DNA from: DATKQJ01 sp035534295
GTDB taxonomy: Bacteria > Chloroflexota > Dormibacteria > Dormibacterales > Dormibacteraceae
Length of the DNA stretch: 64,000 nucleotides
Reading direction: 5' to 3'
Assembly (NCBI GenBank): GCA_035534295.1
Contig: DATLSE010000030.1
Coordinates: forward strand, 13,109-77,108
Shown: positions 1 to 7,411 of the stretch, one piece after another
Layout: each line of letters begins with the position of its first letter
How positions within the stretch are numbered: the stretch's first letter is position 1
Notes under the pieces: model-generated
What the model saw: only the letters and a program-made list of their open reading frames with translations
Database searches by the model: none
Told to the model about the DNA's origin: nothing
Made by a program: the position numbers and the translations under genes

Positions 1-530
1 AGCGCGATCGGGCGTTGGTCAACTTTCTGATCTCTACCGGATGCCGCATCTCCGAGGCGCTGGCGCTGAACCGCTCCGAGATACCGCGCCAGGGAAACCG
101 CGTCATCGTCACCGGCAAGGGCGACAAGCAGCGCGCGGTCTACCTGACCGCCTCGGCCAAGGCGGCGCTGGACGACTACCTGGAGGCGCGTGAGGACACC
201 TCTTTAGCCCTGTTCATCAACTATGACCGGGCCGCCCCCGCGGTCTCCCAGCGCCGCCTCACCTCGGGCGGCGCGCGCCACGTGGTGAATCGGGTCCGGC
301 TGCGGTTGGGGGCCTGGTCCTTCCGCTCCCCCCACGTGGCGCGCCACACGGCCGCCACCAACCTGCTCGAGGTGACCGGAGGTGACGTGCGCCTGGTGCA
401 GGAGGTCTTGGGCCACGCCAACCTCAACACTCTGGCCGGATACACCAAGATCGTGGACCAGCGCAAGCAGGACGCCTACCGTCTCTACCAGGACTTTCTC
501 ACCCGGCAACAAGAGGGGGTAGAGATTTGA
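1..530 (+). CDS. Tyrosine recombinase/integrase, C-terminal part (5' end outside window)
   Basis: This is the catalytic half of a tyrosine site-specific recombinase of the XerC/XerD type, which cuts and rejoins DNA through a tyrosine-DNA intermediate. The frame is open to the left edge, so the N-terminal core-binding domain is missing from view. The family's active-site residues can be read in order: Arg in GCRISEAL, Lys in GKGDKQR, His and Arg in HVARHTA, His in LGHANLNT, and the nucleophile Tyr in AGYTKI near the C-terminus. The first in-window start-like codon (TTG at 15) is not the real start, because coding sequence continues upstream of it. It could be a chromosomal Xer protein or a phage/island integrase; the short C-terminal tail and absence of nearby phage genes favour a Xer-like protein, but this is inference. 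Confidence 0.9.
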   Translation, partial: RDRALVNFLISTGCRISEALALNRSEIPRQGNRVIVTGKGDKQRAVYLTASAKAALDDYLEAREDTSLALFINYDRAAPAVSQRRLTSGGARHVVNRVRLRLGAWSFRSPHVARHTAATNLLEVTGGDVRLVQEVLGHANLNTLAGYTKIVDQRKQDAYRLYQDFLTRQQEGVEI

Positions 531-570
531 TCTCGCAGCGTCCCCGCGACCTCGAGCCGATCGGACAGGA

Positions 571-2097
571 TTGAGCTCTCCGCCCCGACCCCCCTCCGCC
601 TGGGCCTCGATCCGAAGCAGCGCGGCCCGCCTCCTGGGCTGGTGGTCGCCCGTCATCTTGAGCAACCGAGCCCCGGTCGAGCCCCTGGCCTCGGGCGGGG
701 TCAGGCGCGGCTCCGGCGGACTCGTCACCGCCCTGGTCACGGTGGCCGAGGCGACCGGGGCGGACTGGGTGGCGGCGGCGCGCAATCCCAGCGAGCGCAA
801 GCTCAGCGCTCGCGCCAAGCCCCTCGAGATCGAGCGCGAGGGAGCGCAGCAGATGCGCATCCACTTCGTCGACTCGGGGCGGACGGCCTACGACCAGCAC
901 TACTCGGTGATCTGCAATCCGCTGCTCTGGTTCCTGCAGCACTACCTGTGGAATCTCCCCTACGAGCCCGTGATCGACCGCCGCACCCATCGCGCCTGGA
1001 CCGAGGGCTACTCGCGGGTCAACGCCGACCTGGCCGACGAGGTGGTGAGGATTGCGCGCTCGAGCGCACGGCGCCCGCTGATCCTGGTCCAGGATTACCA
1101 GCTCTACCTGGCTCCGAGGCGGATTCGCCAGGGTCTGCGCGAGGCGGTGATGCAGCAGTTCATCCACATCCCCTGGCCCGAGCCCCACTACTGGCGCGTG
1201 CTCCCGGCCGAATTTCGCAACGCCATCATCGACGGCATCGTGGCCAACGACATCATCGGGTTCCAGACCGCGCACGACGTCTCCAATTTCCTGGCCACCT
1301 GCGAGGAGGTGCGGGGCCTGCGGGTCGACCACCGCGATCGGGTGGTGCTGCATCAGGGCGGCCTGGCCTGGGCTCGGGCCTATCCGATCTCGGTCGACGT
1401 CGACGGCCTGGAGCGCGCGGCGCGGGGGGCGGAGGTGCGCCAGATCGAGGCCGACATCGCGTCCTGGCGTCCGCCTCAACTCATCGTGCGGGTCGATCGC
1501 GCGGATCCGGCCAAGAACATCATCCGCGGATTCCTGGCCTACGAGCGGATGCTTCAAGACCACCCGGAGCTGCGTCGGCAGGTCAGCTTCTTCGCCTTCC
1601 TGCAGCCCTCGCGCCAGGACGTCGCCGCCTACCGTGACTACGCCCGCGCGGTTCAGGCGATAGTGAAGCGGATCAACCGTGACCAGGGCGAGCCGGGCTG
1701 GGATCCGATCCGCCTCGAGATGGGCGAGAACCAGCGTCGCGCCCTGGCTGCATTCCGCAGCTACGACGTGCTCTTAGTCAACTCCATCCTGGACGGCATG
1801 AACCTGGTGGCCAAGGAGGGGGCGATCGTCAACCAGCGGGACGGGGTCGTGGTTCTGTCCGAGAGCACCGGCGCCCACCACGAACTGGGTCACGCCGCGA
1901 TCAGCATCAACCCCTTCGACCTCGAGCACACCGCCGCCGCCCTGCACCGGGCGTTGACCATGGCGCCCGGGGAACGCGCACGGCGGGCGCGTGAGATGCG
2001 GCAGGTGGTGGCAGAGTCGGACATCGCGCGCTGGGTCAGCCTGCAGCTCCAGGACCTACACGATCTGATCGGTCCAAGCGTTCCCCCAGGCGCCTGA
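571..2097 (+). CDS. otsA: Trehalose-6-phosphate synthase-like glycosyltransferase (GT20)
   Basis: A GT20 enzyme that should join a nucleotide-activated glucose to glucose-6-phosphate to give trehalose-6-phosphate in the cytoplasm. The 508-residue length suits the family. Family blocks seen in order are SNRAP (about residue 31), QDYQLYLAP (about 175), HIPWPEP (about 200), GFQTAHD, ADPAKN (about 312) and DGMNLVAKEG (about 408). The ADPAKN block differs from the usual DYSKG of classical OtsA, so donor or acceptor choice may differ; a glucosylglycerol-phosphate synthase-type activity cannot be excluded. The start is a TTG with an AGGA directly before it and is not well supported; the conserved domain begins only near residue 27. 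The neighbour on the opposite strand is the phosphatase otsB, whose 3' end overlaps this gene by 62 bases, which supports a trehalose role. Confidence 0.88.
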   Translation: MSSPPRPPSAWASIRSSAARLLGWWSPVILSNRAPVEPLASGGVRRGSGGLVTALVTVAEATGADWVAAARNPSERKLSARAKPLEIEREGAQQMRIHFVDSGRTAYDQHYSVICNPLLWFLQHYLWNLPYEPVIDRRTHRAWTEGYSRVNADLADEVVRIARSSARRPLILVQDYQLYLAPRRIRQGLREAVMQQFIHIPWPEPHYWRVLPAEFRNAIIDGIVANDIIGFQTAHDVSNFLATCEEVRGLRVDHRDRVVLHQGGLAWARAYPISVDVDGLERAARGAEVRQIEADIASWRPPQLIVRVDRADPAKNIIRGFLAYERMLQDHPELRRQVSFFAFLQPSRQDVAAYRDYARAVQAIVKRINRDQGEPGWDPIRLEMGENQRRALAAFRSYDVLLVNSILDGMNLVAKEGAIVNQRDGVVVLSESTGAHHELGHAAISINPFDLEHTAAALHRALTMAPGERARRAREMRQVVAESDIARWVSLQLQDLHDLIGPSVPPGA

Positions 2098-2836
2098 ACG
2101 CGGCGACCACCTGGAGGGGGCCGGGGAGCACGACCTGGCAGTGATCGAACAGGCCCGGTGCAGCCTCGTTCGAATTAACCCCCAGGCGAAGACTGGGCAT
2201 CAGGCCTGAGGCGAGCATGGCGAAGACAAGACGATCGCCCTCATCGTCGCCGGCGTAGATAACGGCATCGGGGCGGGTGCGCCTGATGACCTCGGCCACC
2301 GCAGCCGACTTGTCCGCGCGGGAGGGGCGGATCTCGACCACGGCGCGTCCCGGACTGGCGACGAGCCCGCGGGCGAGGGCCAGGGGCGCGGTCCGGGCCA
2401 GGAGCTCAACGCCGAGCTCGGGCCGCTCGCGATGATGCAGGCTCAGGGCTCCGGGCTTGACTTCGAGCCGGACCCCCGGCACGGCGCCGAATTCTGCGCG
2501 CAGGTCCCGGGCGCAGTCCTGGAGGGCGGAGCGCTCCCGGGGTAGGGTGCCGAGGAGCCCGAAGTCGCCCCGGAGCTCCACCCCGGCGGCGGGGAGGAGC
2601 CGCTCGAGGTCGCCCTGGGCGCGGCCGCTGATGACGAGAACTCCAGCGCAGAGCGGGACCAGCCGCTCCAAGCACGCGACCGCCCCGTCCACCGGCCGGG
2701 CTCGACCAGGATTCCGGACGATGTTGGACAGGGTGCCGTCGAAGTCGGAGGCAAGGAGCACCCGTGGCCTGGGCTCGGCCAAGAGACGGTCGAGTTCCAG
2801 CTCCAGATCGCCGGAGCCTTGTCCCTGGATCGTCAC
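2036..2836 (-). CDS. otsB: Trehalose-6-phosphate phosphatase (HAD family)
   Basis: The product should remove phosphate from trehalose-6-phosphate, completing the two-step OtsA/OtsB route. It is a HAD-superfamily hydrolase: motif I is DFDGTLS (nucleophile and acid Asp at about residues 31 and 33), motif II is SGR, the Lys motif lies in RPSRADK, and motif IV is GDDEGD. The 266-residue length from the GTG at 2836 matches stand-alone OtsB. The frame stays open to 2932, but those extra 32 residues are unlike the family and would run up to the start of bioY, so I prefer 2836. The 3' end overlaps otsA tail to tail by 62 bases, so the two are transcribed convergently rather than as an operon. Antisense interaction between the two messages is possible but is inference. 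Confidence 0.9.
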   Translation of the reverse strand: MTIQGQGSGDLELELDRLLAEPRPRVLLASDFDGTLSNIVRNPGRARPVDGAVACLERLVPLCAGVLVISGRAQGDLERLLPAAGVELRGDFGLLGTLPRERSALQDCARDLRAEFGAVPGVRLEVKPGALSLHHRERPELGVELLARTAPLALARGLVASPGRAVVEIRPSRADKSAAVAEVIRRTRPDAVIYAGDDEGDRLVFAMLASGLMPSLRLGVNSNEAAPGLFDHCQVVLPGPLQVVAAFRRLGERLDRSDRVGPGAAG

Positions 2837-2931
2837 CTGCCCTGCCTCACGAGCCCTCTGCCACCGGGTATGATTCTGCCTCGTGCCCGGCTCGGGCCGC
2901 CGCCGCCACCGCTCTGGGATTTGGAGTTTCA

Positions 2932-3522
2932 ATGAGTCAGCAGGCCGCGTATCGCCCCGGTTCGGTCCTGGCCGATAGCTGGGCCGGCTCCCGGCTCGGC
3001 GATCTTGCCCTGGTCGGCCTCTACGCCGTCTTCATCGGAATTACCGCCCAGGTGTCCATCCCCCTTCCCTTCACCCCGGTCCCGATCACGGGTCAGACCT
3101 TCGGCGTGCTGGCCGGAGCCCTGGCTCTGGGCTCCCGGCGCAGCCTGGCCGGCGTCCTGCTCTACCTCGCTCTGGGCCTCATCGGCCTGCCCTGGTTCGC
3201 TCAGGGCCAGGGTGGACTCGGCGTCATCCACCTCCCGACCATTGGATACCTGATCGGCTTCATCCCTGCCGCGCTCATCGCCGGGCGCCTGGCCGAGGCG
3301 GGCTTTTATCGGACCCCGTGGGGAGCGTTTGGGGCCATGGTCTTGTGCTCGGCGGTGGTCTATGTGCTCGGTGTGGGTGGCCTGATGCTGACCCTTAAGA
3401 TCCCGCTAATCCGGGCGGTCGAGCTCGGGGTACTGCCGTTTCTGTTCGGAGACGCGATCAAGGCGCTGCTGGCCGCGCTCGCGCTGCCCGGGGCCGACCG
3501 GCTTCATCGAGCCCGGGGCTGA
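2932..3522 (+). CDS. bioY: Biotin transporter substrate-binding membrane protein BioY
   Basis: BioY is the S-component that captures biotin in the membrane, either alone or with an ECF energy module. The 196-residue protein is almost entirely hydrophobic with about six membrane segments. It carries the family's early signature: a stretch of IPLPFTPVPITGQTF (about residues 42-56), then GALALGSRRS and a Gly-rich LGLIGLPWFAQGQGG. The ATG at 2932 has GGAG five bases upstream. The frame is open 168 bases further upstream, but that segment is the non-coding strand of otsB. No EcfA/EcfT genes are adjacent, so any ECF partner would be elsewhere. No biotin operator could be recognised in front of it. 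Confidence 0.93.
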   Translation: MSQQAAYRPGSVLADSWAGSRLGDLALVGLYAVFIGITAQVSIPLPFTPVPITGQTFGVLAGALALGSRRSLAGVLLYLALGLIGLPWFAQGQGGLGVIHLPTIGYLIGFIPAALIAGRLAEAGFYRTPWGAFGAMVLCSAVVYVLGVGGLMLTLKIPLIRAVELGVLPFLFGDAIKALLAALALPGADRLHRARG

Positions 3523-3535
3523 GGACCGCCGGCCC

Positions 3536-3922
3536 TTAAGCCTCGCTCGGAGCCGGGGTGAGGCAGTGTTCGACCGCCTGACGCAGGTTCTGGATCGAGA
3601 ACGGCTTGTGAATGATGAGGGTGGGATCCACGCTCCGGATCACCTCCAGGTCTTCCCGCCGCAGGGCACCGGTCATGAAAATCACCCGCGGTACTGGACG
3701 CCCCCGGGCAACCTGACGCAGGCGCTCGACCAGCTCCGCCCCCGTGCCGGATTCGTCCAGCTGCTGGTCGGTGACCAGAAGGTCGGGCCAGTCGAGCTCG
3801 GCCGCCGCCAGGGCTTCCTCGGCGCCGGCGGTGATGGCGAGCTCGTGCCCCCTGCCTCGCATCACGGCGGCCAGCAGGTTACGGATGGTCGCCTCGTCCT
3901 CACAGAACAGAATCCTCGCCAC
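3536..3922 (-). CDS. Single-domain response regulator (receiver)
   Basis: A stand-alone CheY-like receiver of 128 residues. The acidic pair sits at CEDE (residues 7-10), the phospho-acceptor Asp in LLVTDQQLD (about residue 52), the switch Thr in FMTGA and the conserved Lys in HKPFS. There is no DNA-binding output domain, so it would act by protein contact, for example in a phosphorelay. The frame is open a further 100 codons upstream, but that part is Arg/Pro-rich shadow sequence. The chosen start is the GTG at 3922, which places the usual beta-1 strand (ARILFCEDE) right at the N-terminus. No kinase lies beside it; bioY is convergent and an FAD oxidoreductase gene lies upstream on the same strand. 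Confidence 0.85.
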   Translation of the reverse strand: MARILFCEDEATIRNLLAAVMRGRGHELAITAGAEEALAAAELDWPDLLVTDQQLDESGTGAELVERLRQVARGRPVPRVIFMTGALRREDLEVIRSVDPTLIIHKPFSIQNLRQAVEHCLTPAPSEA

Positions 3923-3993
3923 GCTGGCACAAATAATGAGGGCTAACCACTCCCGGGTGACCCCGTGAGGACAAAGCCCAGAACACGCCTCGA

Positions 3994-5481
3994 TTAGCGT
4001 TTCCGGTTGGGAACCTGGCGTCCGGTCAGATCGGGATCGCCGTCGCGGCGAAACTCGTTGTACTCGGCATCGGTGTTGACTCGCCAGGGGTCGCGGTCGG
4101 AGACGCCGGCGATGCGCCGGGCGACGATGAGCGCGGTCATCATCGAGTGATCCTGGTTGTTGTACTTGTGCATGCCGTTGCGGCCGCACAGGTGCAGGTT
4201 CGGGATGTTCTGTTCGAGCCATGCCCGAATCAGTGCCACCCTGGCCAAATAACCATCGTCGTAGACCGGATAGGCCTTGGCCTGGCGGACCACGGTGCCG
4301 TCGATCACGTCCTGGGTGGGAGCCAGTCCGAGCTCTTGGAGTTCGCGAGCGCCCAGCTCCAAGAGCTCGGCGTCGCTCGCCGTCCAGAGTCCATCCCCCT
4401 CAAAGCAGAAGTACTCGAGCCCCAAGGCGGTGGTCTCGTCGTCGGCCGCCATGCTTGGCGACCAGTTGCGAAAGTTCTGCAGGCGCCCCACCTTGACTCC
4501 GGGGTCATGAACGTAGATCCAGTGGTCGGGAAAGATGCGGTCCCCGCGCACGATCAGCGCTACGGTCAGAAAATCGCGGTAGCCGAGGTGCTCGGCCGCC
4601 TCCAGGATCGCGGCCGGGGGCGCCGGACGCAGCATCTGGATCAGATCGCGCAGGGCCACGGTGGAGACGGCGTGGGTGGCCGCATGGCGGTGGGTACGGC
4701 CCTCGGCGTCGCGACTCAAGACCTCGATCGGCGCCCCCGGGGCGTGACGGACCTCGATCACACGGCGGTCCAGCTGGACCTCGTGGCCCGCACCGCGCAC
4801 GCGTGCGGTCACCTCGTCCCAGAGCTGGCCCGGACCCAGCCGGGGATATCGGAAGTGGTCGATCAGGGTCTTGGGGAGCTCGCCCCGCAGGCCCCGCAAG
4901 CGCCGGGGCAGGATGGCGTTGCGGACCACCTCCCCCATGCTCAGGCCCTTGATCCGCTGCGCCGCCCAGTCAGCCGAGAGCTCACTCGTGGGAATGCCCC
5001 AGACCTTTTCGGTATAGGTCTTGAAGAAGATCTCAAAGAGCCGGCGCCCGAACTTGTTGGAGACCCACTGCTCCAGGTTCTGGGGCTGGGGCACCGGGTG
5101 CAGCCGGGAGCCGAGGTAACTCCAAAGACAGCGCGCGGTCTCGATCGGACCCAGCCCGACGAAGGCGTCCATGGCGCGCAGGGGATAGGCGAAATAGCGC
5201 CGGCGGTAATAGATGCGCGAGAGCCGGGGCCGGACCAGCATCTCGTCCCCCAGCAGCTCCGTCCAAAGGGCCTCGATCTCCTCGTTCTTGGAGAAGAAGC
5301 GGTGGCCTCCGATGTCGAAGCGATGGCCGTGATATTCGACCGTGCGCGCGATCCCTCCCACCAGTTCGGGATCGGCCTCGAGCACGGTCACTGGGCGCCC
5401 CAGCCGGCTCAGCTCGTAGGCGGCGGTGAGCCCGGCCGGGCCCGCTCCCAGGACCAGGGTGGAGTCGTGTGCGGTGGCTAT
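3994..5481 (-). CDS. FAD-dependent amine-oxidase/UDP-galactopyranose-mutase-like oxidoreductase
   Basis: A flavoprotein of the NAD(P)/FAD-binding Rossmann class, about 495 residues. The dinucleotide-binding motif GAGPAGLTAAYEL is in frame at residues 12-24, followed by the acidic end VLEAD at about 33-37. GGHRFFSK and a C-terminal GRNGMHKYNNQDHS block resemble UDP-galactopyranose mutase and protoporphyrinogen-oxidase-like proteins that act on activated sugars or isoprenoids; the substrate is unknown. The first ATG/GTG in frame is at 5391, but starting there would delete the FAD motif. The likely start is an ATA at 5481 that overlaps the TAG stop of aroK as ATAG, a 4-base coupling overlap; ATC at 5484 or CTG at 5457 are alternatives. 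It is the last gene of an aroQ-aroK operon. Confidence 0.78.
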   Translation of the reverse strand: MATAHDSTLVLGAGPAGLTAAYELSRLGRPVTVLEADPELVGGIARTVEYHGHRFDIGGHRFFSKNEEIEALWTELLGDEMLVRPRLSRIYYRRRYFAYPLRAMDAFVGLGPIETARCLWSYLGSRLHPVPQPQNLEQWVSNKFGRRLFEIFFKTYTEKVWGIPTSELSADWAAQRIKGLSMGEVVRNAILPRRLRGLRGELPKTLIDHFRYPRLGPGQLWDEVTARVRGAGHEVQLDRRVIEVRHAPGAPIEVLSRDAEGRTHRHAATHAVSTVALRDLIQMLRPAPPAAILEAAEHLGYRDFLTVALIVRGDRIFPDHWIYVHDPGVKVGRLQNFRNWSPSMAADDETTALGLEYFCFEGDGLWTASDAELLELGARELQELGLAPTQDVIDGTVVRQAKAYPVYDDGYLARVALIRAWLEQNIPNLHLCGRNGMHKYNNQDHSMMTALIVARRIAGVSDRDPWRVNTDAEYNEFRRDGDPDLTGRQVPNRKR

Positions 5482-6110
5482 GATCCCGGCTCGAGGGGAC
5501 GGGCGGCCGGCTCGGCAGGGTCTGCGAACAGGGCACCGAGGACCTGCTCGGCAGCGACGTCGGCTCCCTCGCGACCCGCCCTCACCTCCAGGTGGGCCCT
5601 ACGGTAGAGGGGTAGACGCAAGCTCAAAAGCTCGCCGATCTGTTCCAGATCCGCGCCCTGGATCAGGGGCCGACCGGGGGCCTGGGCCTGGATCCACTCG
5701 CGCAGCTCCTCCCAGGGCACGTGCAGGTAGACCAGAATCGACTCGTCGAGCAGCCGGGTCAGGGTCTCGGGCCGGAGCAGCGCGCCCCCGCCCAGGGCCA
5801 GGACCGACGGCGGTCCCTGGAGCGCACGGGCCACGATCTCGCCCTCCAGATCGCGGAAGCGCTGCTGCTGCCCGGCTCTGAAGCACTCCTGGATCGAACA
5901 CCCCAACTCGACCTCGGCCTCGGCGTCGACGTCGAGCGCCAGCCGTTGCAGGCGGGGGGCGAGTATCTGAGCCAGGGTCGATTTGCCCACGCCCATGAAG
6001 CCGCACAGCGCGAGGTGGCGGCGCACCTCCCCGCTCCCCGCCGCCAGCGGCGGAGGGCTCAGCTGCAGCCGCTTCCGCCAGATCACCCCCGCATCCCCCG
6101 CGACGTTCAC
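5478..6110 (-). CDS. aroK: Shikimate kinase
   Basis: Phosphorylates shikimate with ATP in the chorismate (aromatic amino acid) pathway. The 210-residue protein has the P-loop GFMGVGKST at residues 37-45, an acidic LDVDAE just after, the shikimate-binding RFRDLEGE, the Gly triple in LALGGGAL (about 107-109), the lid Arg region around GRPLIQG, and RLPLYRR near the C-terminus. The first 30 residues are an extra N-terminal stretch not needed for the fold, so the true start could be later. The ATG at 6110 overlaps the stop of aroQ by four bases, and the gene's own stop overlaps the next gene by four, so the three are probably translated in a coupled way from one message. Confidence 0.92.
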   Translation of the reverse strand: MNVAGDAGVIWRKRLQLSPPPLAAGSGEVRRHLALCGFMGVGKSTLAQILAPRLQRLALDVDAEAEVELGCSIQECFRAGQQQRFRDLEGEIVARALQGPPSVLALGGGALLRPETLTRLLDESILVYLHVPWEELREWIQAQAPGRPLIQGADLEQIGELLSLRLPLYRRAHLEVRAGREGADVAAEQVLGALFADPAEPAARPLEPGS

Positions 6111-6553
6111 CTGGCCAGCCGCAGCGCCGCCTCCAGGGCCAGCTCGTAGCCGATGAAGCCGGCCCCGGTGATCACGGCAACCGCCGCCGGGGCCACCACC
6201 GACCGCTGCCGGAACTCCTCGCGGGCAAAGATGTTGCTGAGATGAACCTCAAACACGGGCAGCGCGGTCGATCGGATGGCGTCGGCGATGGCGTAGCTGT
6301 AGTGGGCCAGGGCGCCCGGATTCAAAATCACGGCCAGCACCCGCTCGCGCGCCGCCTGAATCAGATCGATGATCTCTGACTCCGAGTTGCTCTGGGCGAA
6401 TTCGATCTCGCAACCCAGCTCAGCGGCGCGACGGCGAAGGTCGGACTCGAGGTCGGCCAGGGAGCGAGTCCCGTAGACCTCCGGCTCGCGCGTCCCGAGC
6501 AGGTTCAAATTCGGACCGTTGACGACCAATATCCGCGCCGGCGCCTGGCTCAT
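6107..6553 (-). CDS. aroQ: Type II 3-dehydroquinate dehydratase
   Basis: Catalyses reversible dehydration of 3-dehydroquinate to 3-dehydroshikimate, two steps before AroK. The 148-residue size and the motifs are those of the dodecameric type II enzyme: VVNGPNLNLLGTREP with the flexible-loop Arg, the catalytic Tyr in EVYGTRS, QSNSESEIIDLI, NPGALAHYSYAI with its conserved Asn and His, and EVHLSNIFAREEFR. The ATG at 6553 is preferred over an upstream in-frame start at 6604, because homology begins with the next strand. TAGGAT lies eight bases before the ATG with no Shine-Dalgarno, which suggests a leaderless message that starts the aroQ-aroK-oxidoreductase operon. Confidence 0.94.
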   Translation of the reverse strand: MSQAPARILVVNGPNLNLLGTREPEVYGTRSLADLESDLRRRAAELGCEIEFAQSNSESEIIDLIQAARERVLAVILNPGALAHYSYAIADAIRSTALPVFEVHLSNIFAREEFRQRSVVAPAAVAVITGAGFIGYELALEAALRLAR

Positions 6554-6658
6554 GCCCAGCGATCCTAACCCGAGCCGGGGGGCGCGAGGGGGGGGTGATG
6601 TCAAATCAGGGGCCGCCCGCAGCCGCCCGGTTGGAGTGCGGTGCTATGTTCGGCCCCG

Positions 6659-7411
6659 ATGTCGAGCACTTTCAGCCGTGCGCTGCAGCGCCTGGCGGGC
6701 CGCCCCGAGCACGAACTTGATGCCCCCTGGGGCTGGCCCGGGCACGGGGGCTCAATGCTCACCGTACGCGACGCCTACTACCAGGCCCTGGAGCGTGAGC
6801 TGGCCGCGGGGGCGCGGGCGGGCTCGCCGCCGACCGTCGCCGGTCGGGCTCTGCTCGCGGGCGATGGCGCCCTGGGGGATCTCTTCGGCCTTCTGCTCCA
6901 GGCCGATGACGCGGACCTATGGAAGCGGCCGGAGCCGGGGTCGTCGGCCCTGGGTCAGATCCTGGGCCACGTGCTGGCGGTTGAGGAGCGATATCGCCGC
7001 CACATCGAATACGCTCGGGACCGATCCGAGGACGCTCCGGTCCGATTTGATCCCCCAACCGGCGTGGCGGCCGATCCAAATCAGGGGCCGGACCGGATTC
7101 TGGATTGGATCGACCTGATCCAGGACGAGCGCCGGCTGGCCTGGGAATTGGCCAGGATTCCCGATTCCGCCCTCCGCCGCCCGAGCGTCTGGATGGGGCA
7201 CGGCGTCGACATTCAATTCCGCCTCCACCGATCCACCGCCCACATCGCCGAGCACGCGGTCGAGGTGGAAAAGGTCCTGGTCGAGCTGGGACGGCGGGCG
7301 AGCGAGCCGGAACGAATCGTCCGTCTCGTCTTCGCCGCCCGAGGCGCCCATGCGGCGCTGAGCGCCCCCGAGGAGCTGCAGCGGCTTGACGCCGAGCTGC
7401 CGGTCGACTAG
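6659..7411 (+). CDS. DinB-like/maleylpyruvate-isomerase-like metal-binding protein
   Basis: A 250-residue protein with the four-helix DinB-like fold inferred from its histidine pattern: one His in LGHVLAVEERYRRH (about residues 107-120) and a second cluster HRSTAHIAEHAVEVEK (about 196-211), as in thiol-dependent metalloenzymes of the DinB/MDMPI group. The family often uses low-molecular-weight thiols, but no substrate can be named here. The ATG at 6659 is preceded by TATGTT at 6645-6650, eight bases away, with no Shine-Dalgarno, so a leaderless transcript is likely. Its stop codon shares the four bases CTAG (7408-7411) with the stop of the convergent MFS gene. Confidence 0.75.
   Translation: MSSTFSRALQRLAGRPEHELDAPWGWPGHGGSMLTVRDAYYQALERELAAGARAGSPPTVAGRALLAGDGALGDLFGLLLQADDADLWKRPEPGSSALGQILGHVLAVEERYRRHIEYARDRSEDAPVRFDPPTGVAADPNQGPDRILDWIDLIQDERRLAWELARIPDSALRRPSVWMGHGVDIQFRLHRSTAHIAEHAVEVEKVLVELGRRASEPERIVRLVFAARGAHAALSAPEELQRLDAELPVD

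Noticed and set aside
499..1563. Long minus-strand frame (354 codons) across otsA
   Set aside because: It is the shadow of a clearly recognised GT20 gene; composition is typical of antisense frames in GC-rich DNA.
4147..5607. 486-codon plus-strand frame opposite the FAD oxidoreductase
   Set aside because: No domain; the opposite strand has strong family motifs throughout.
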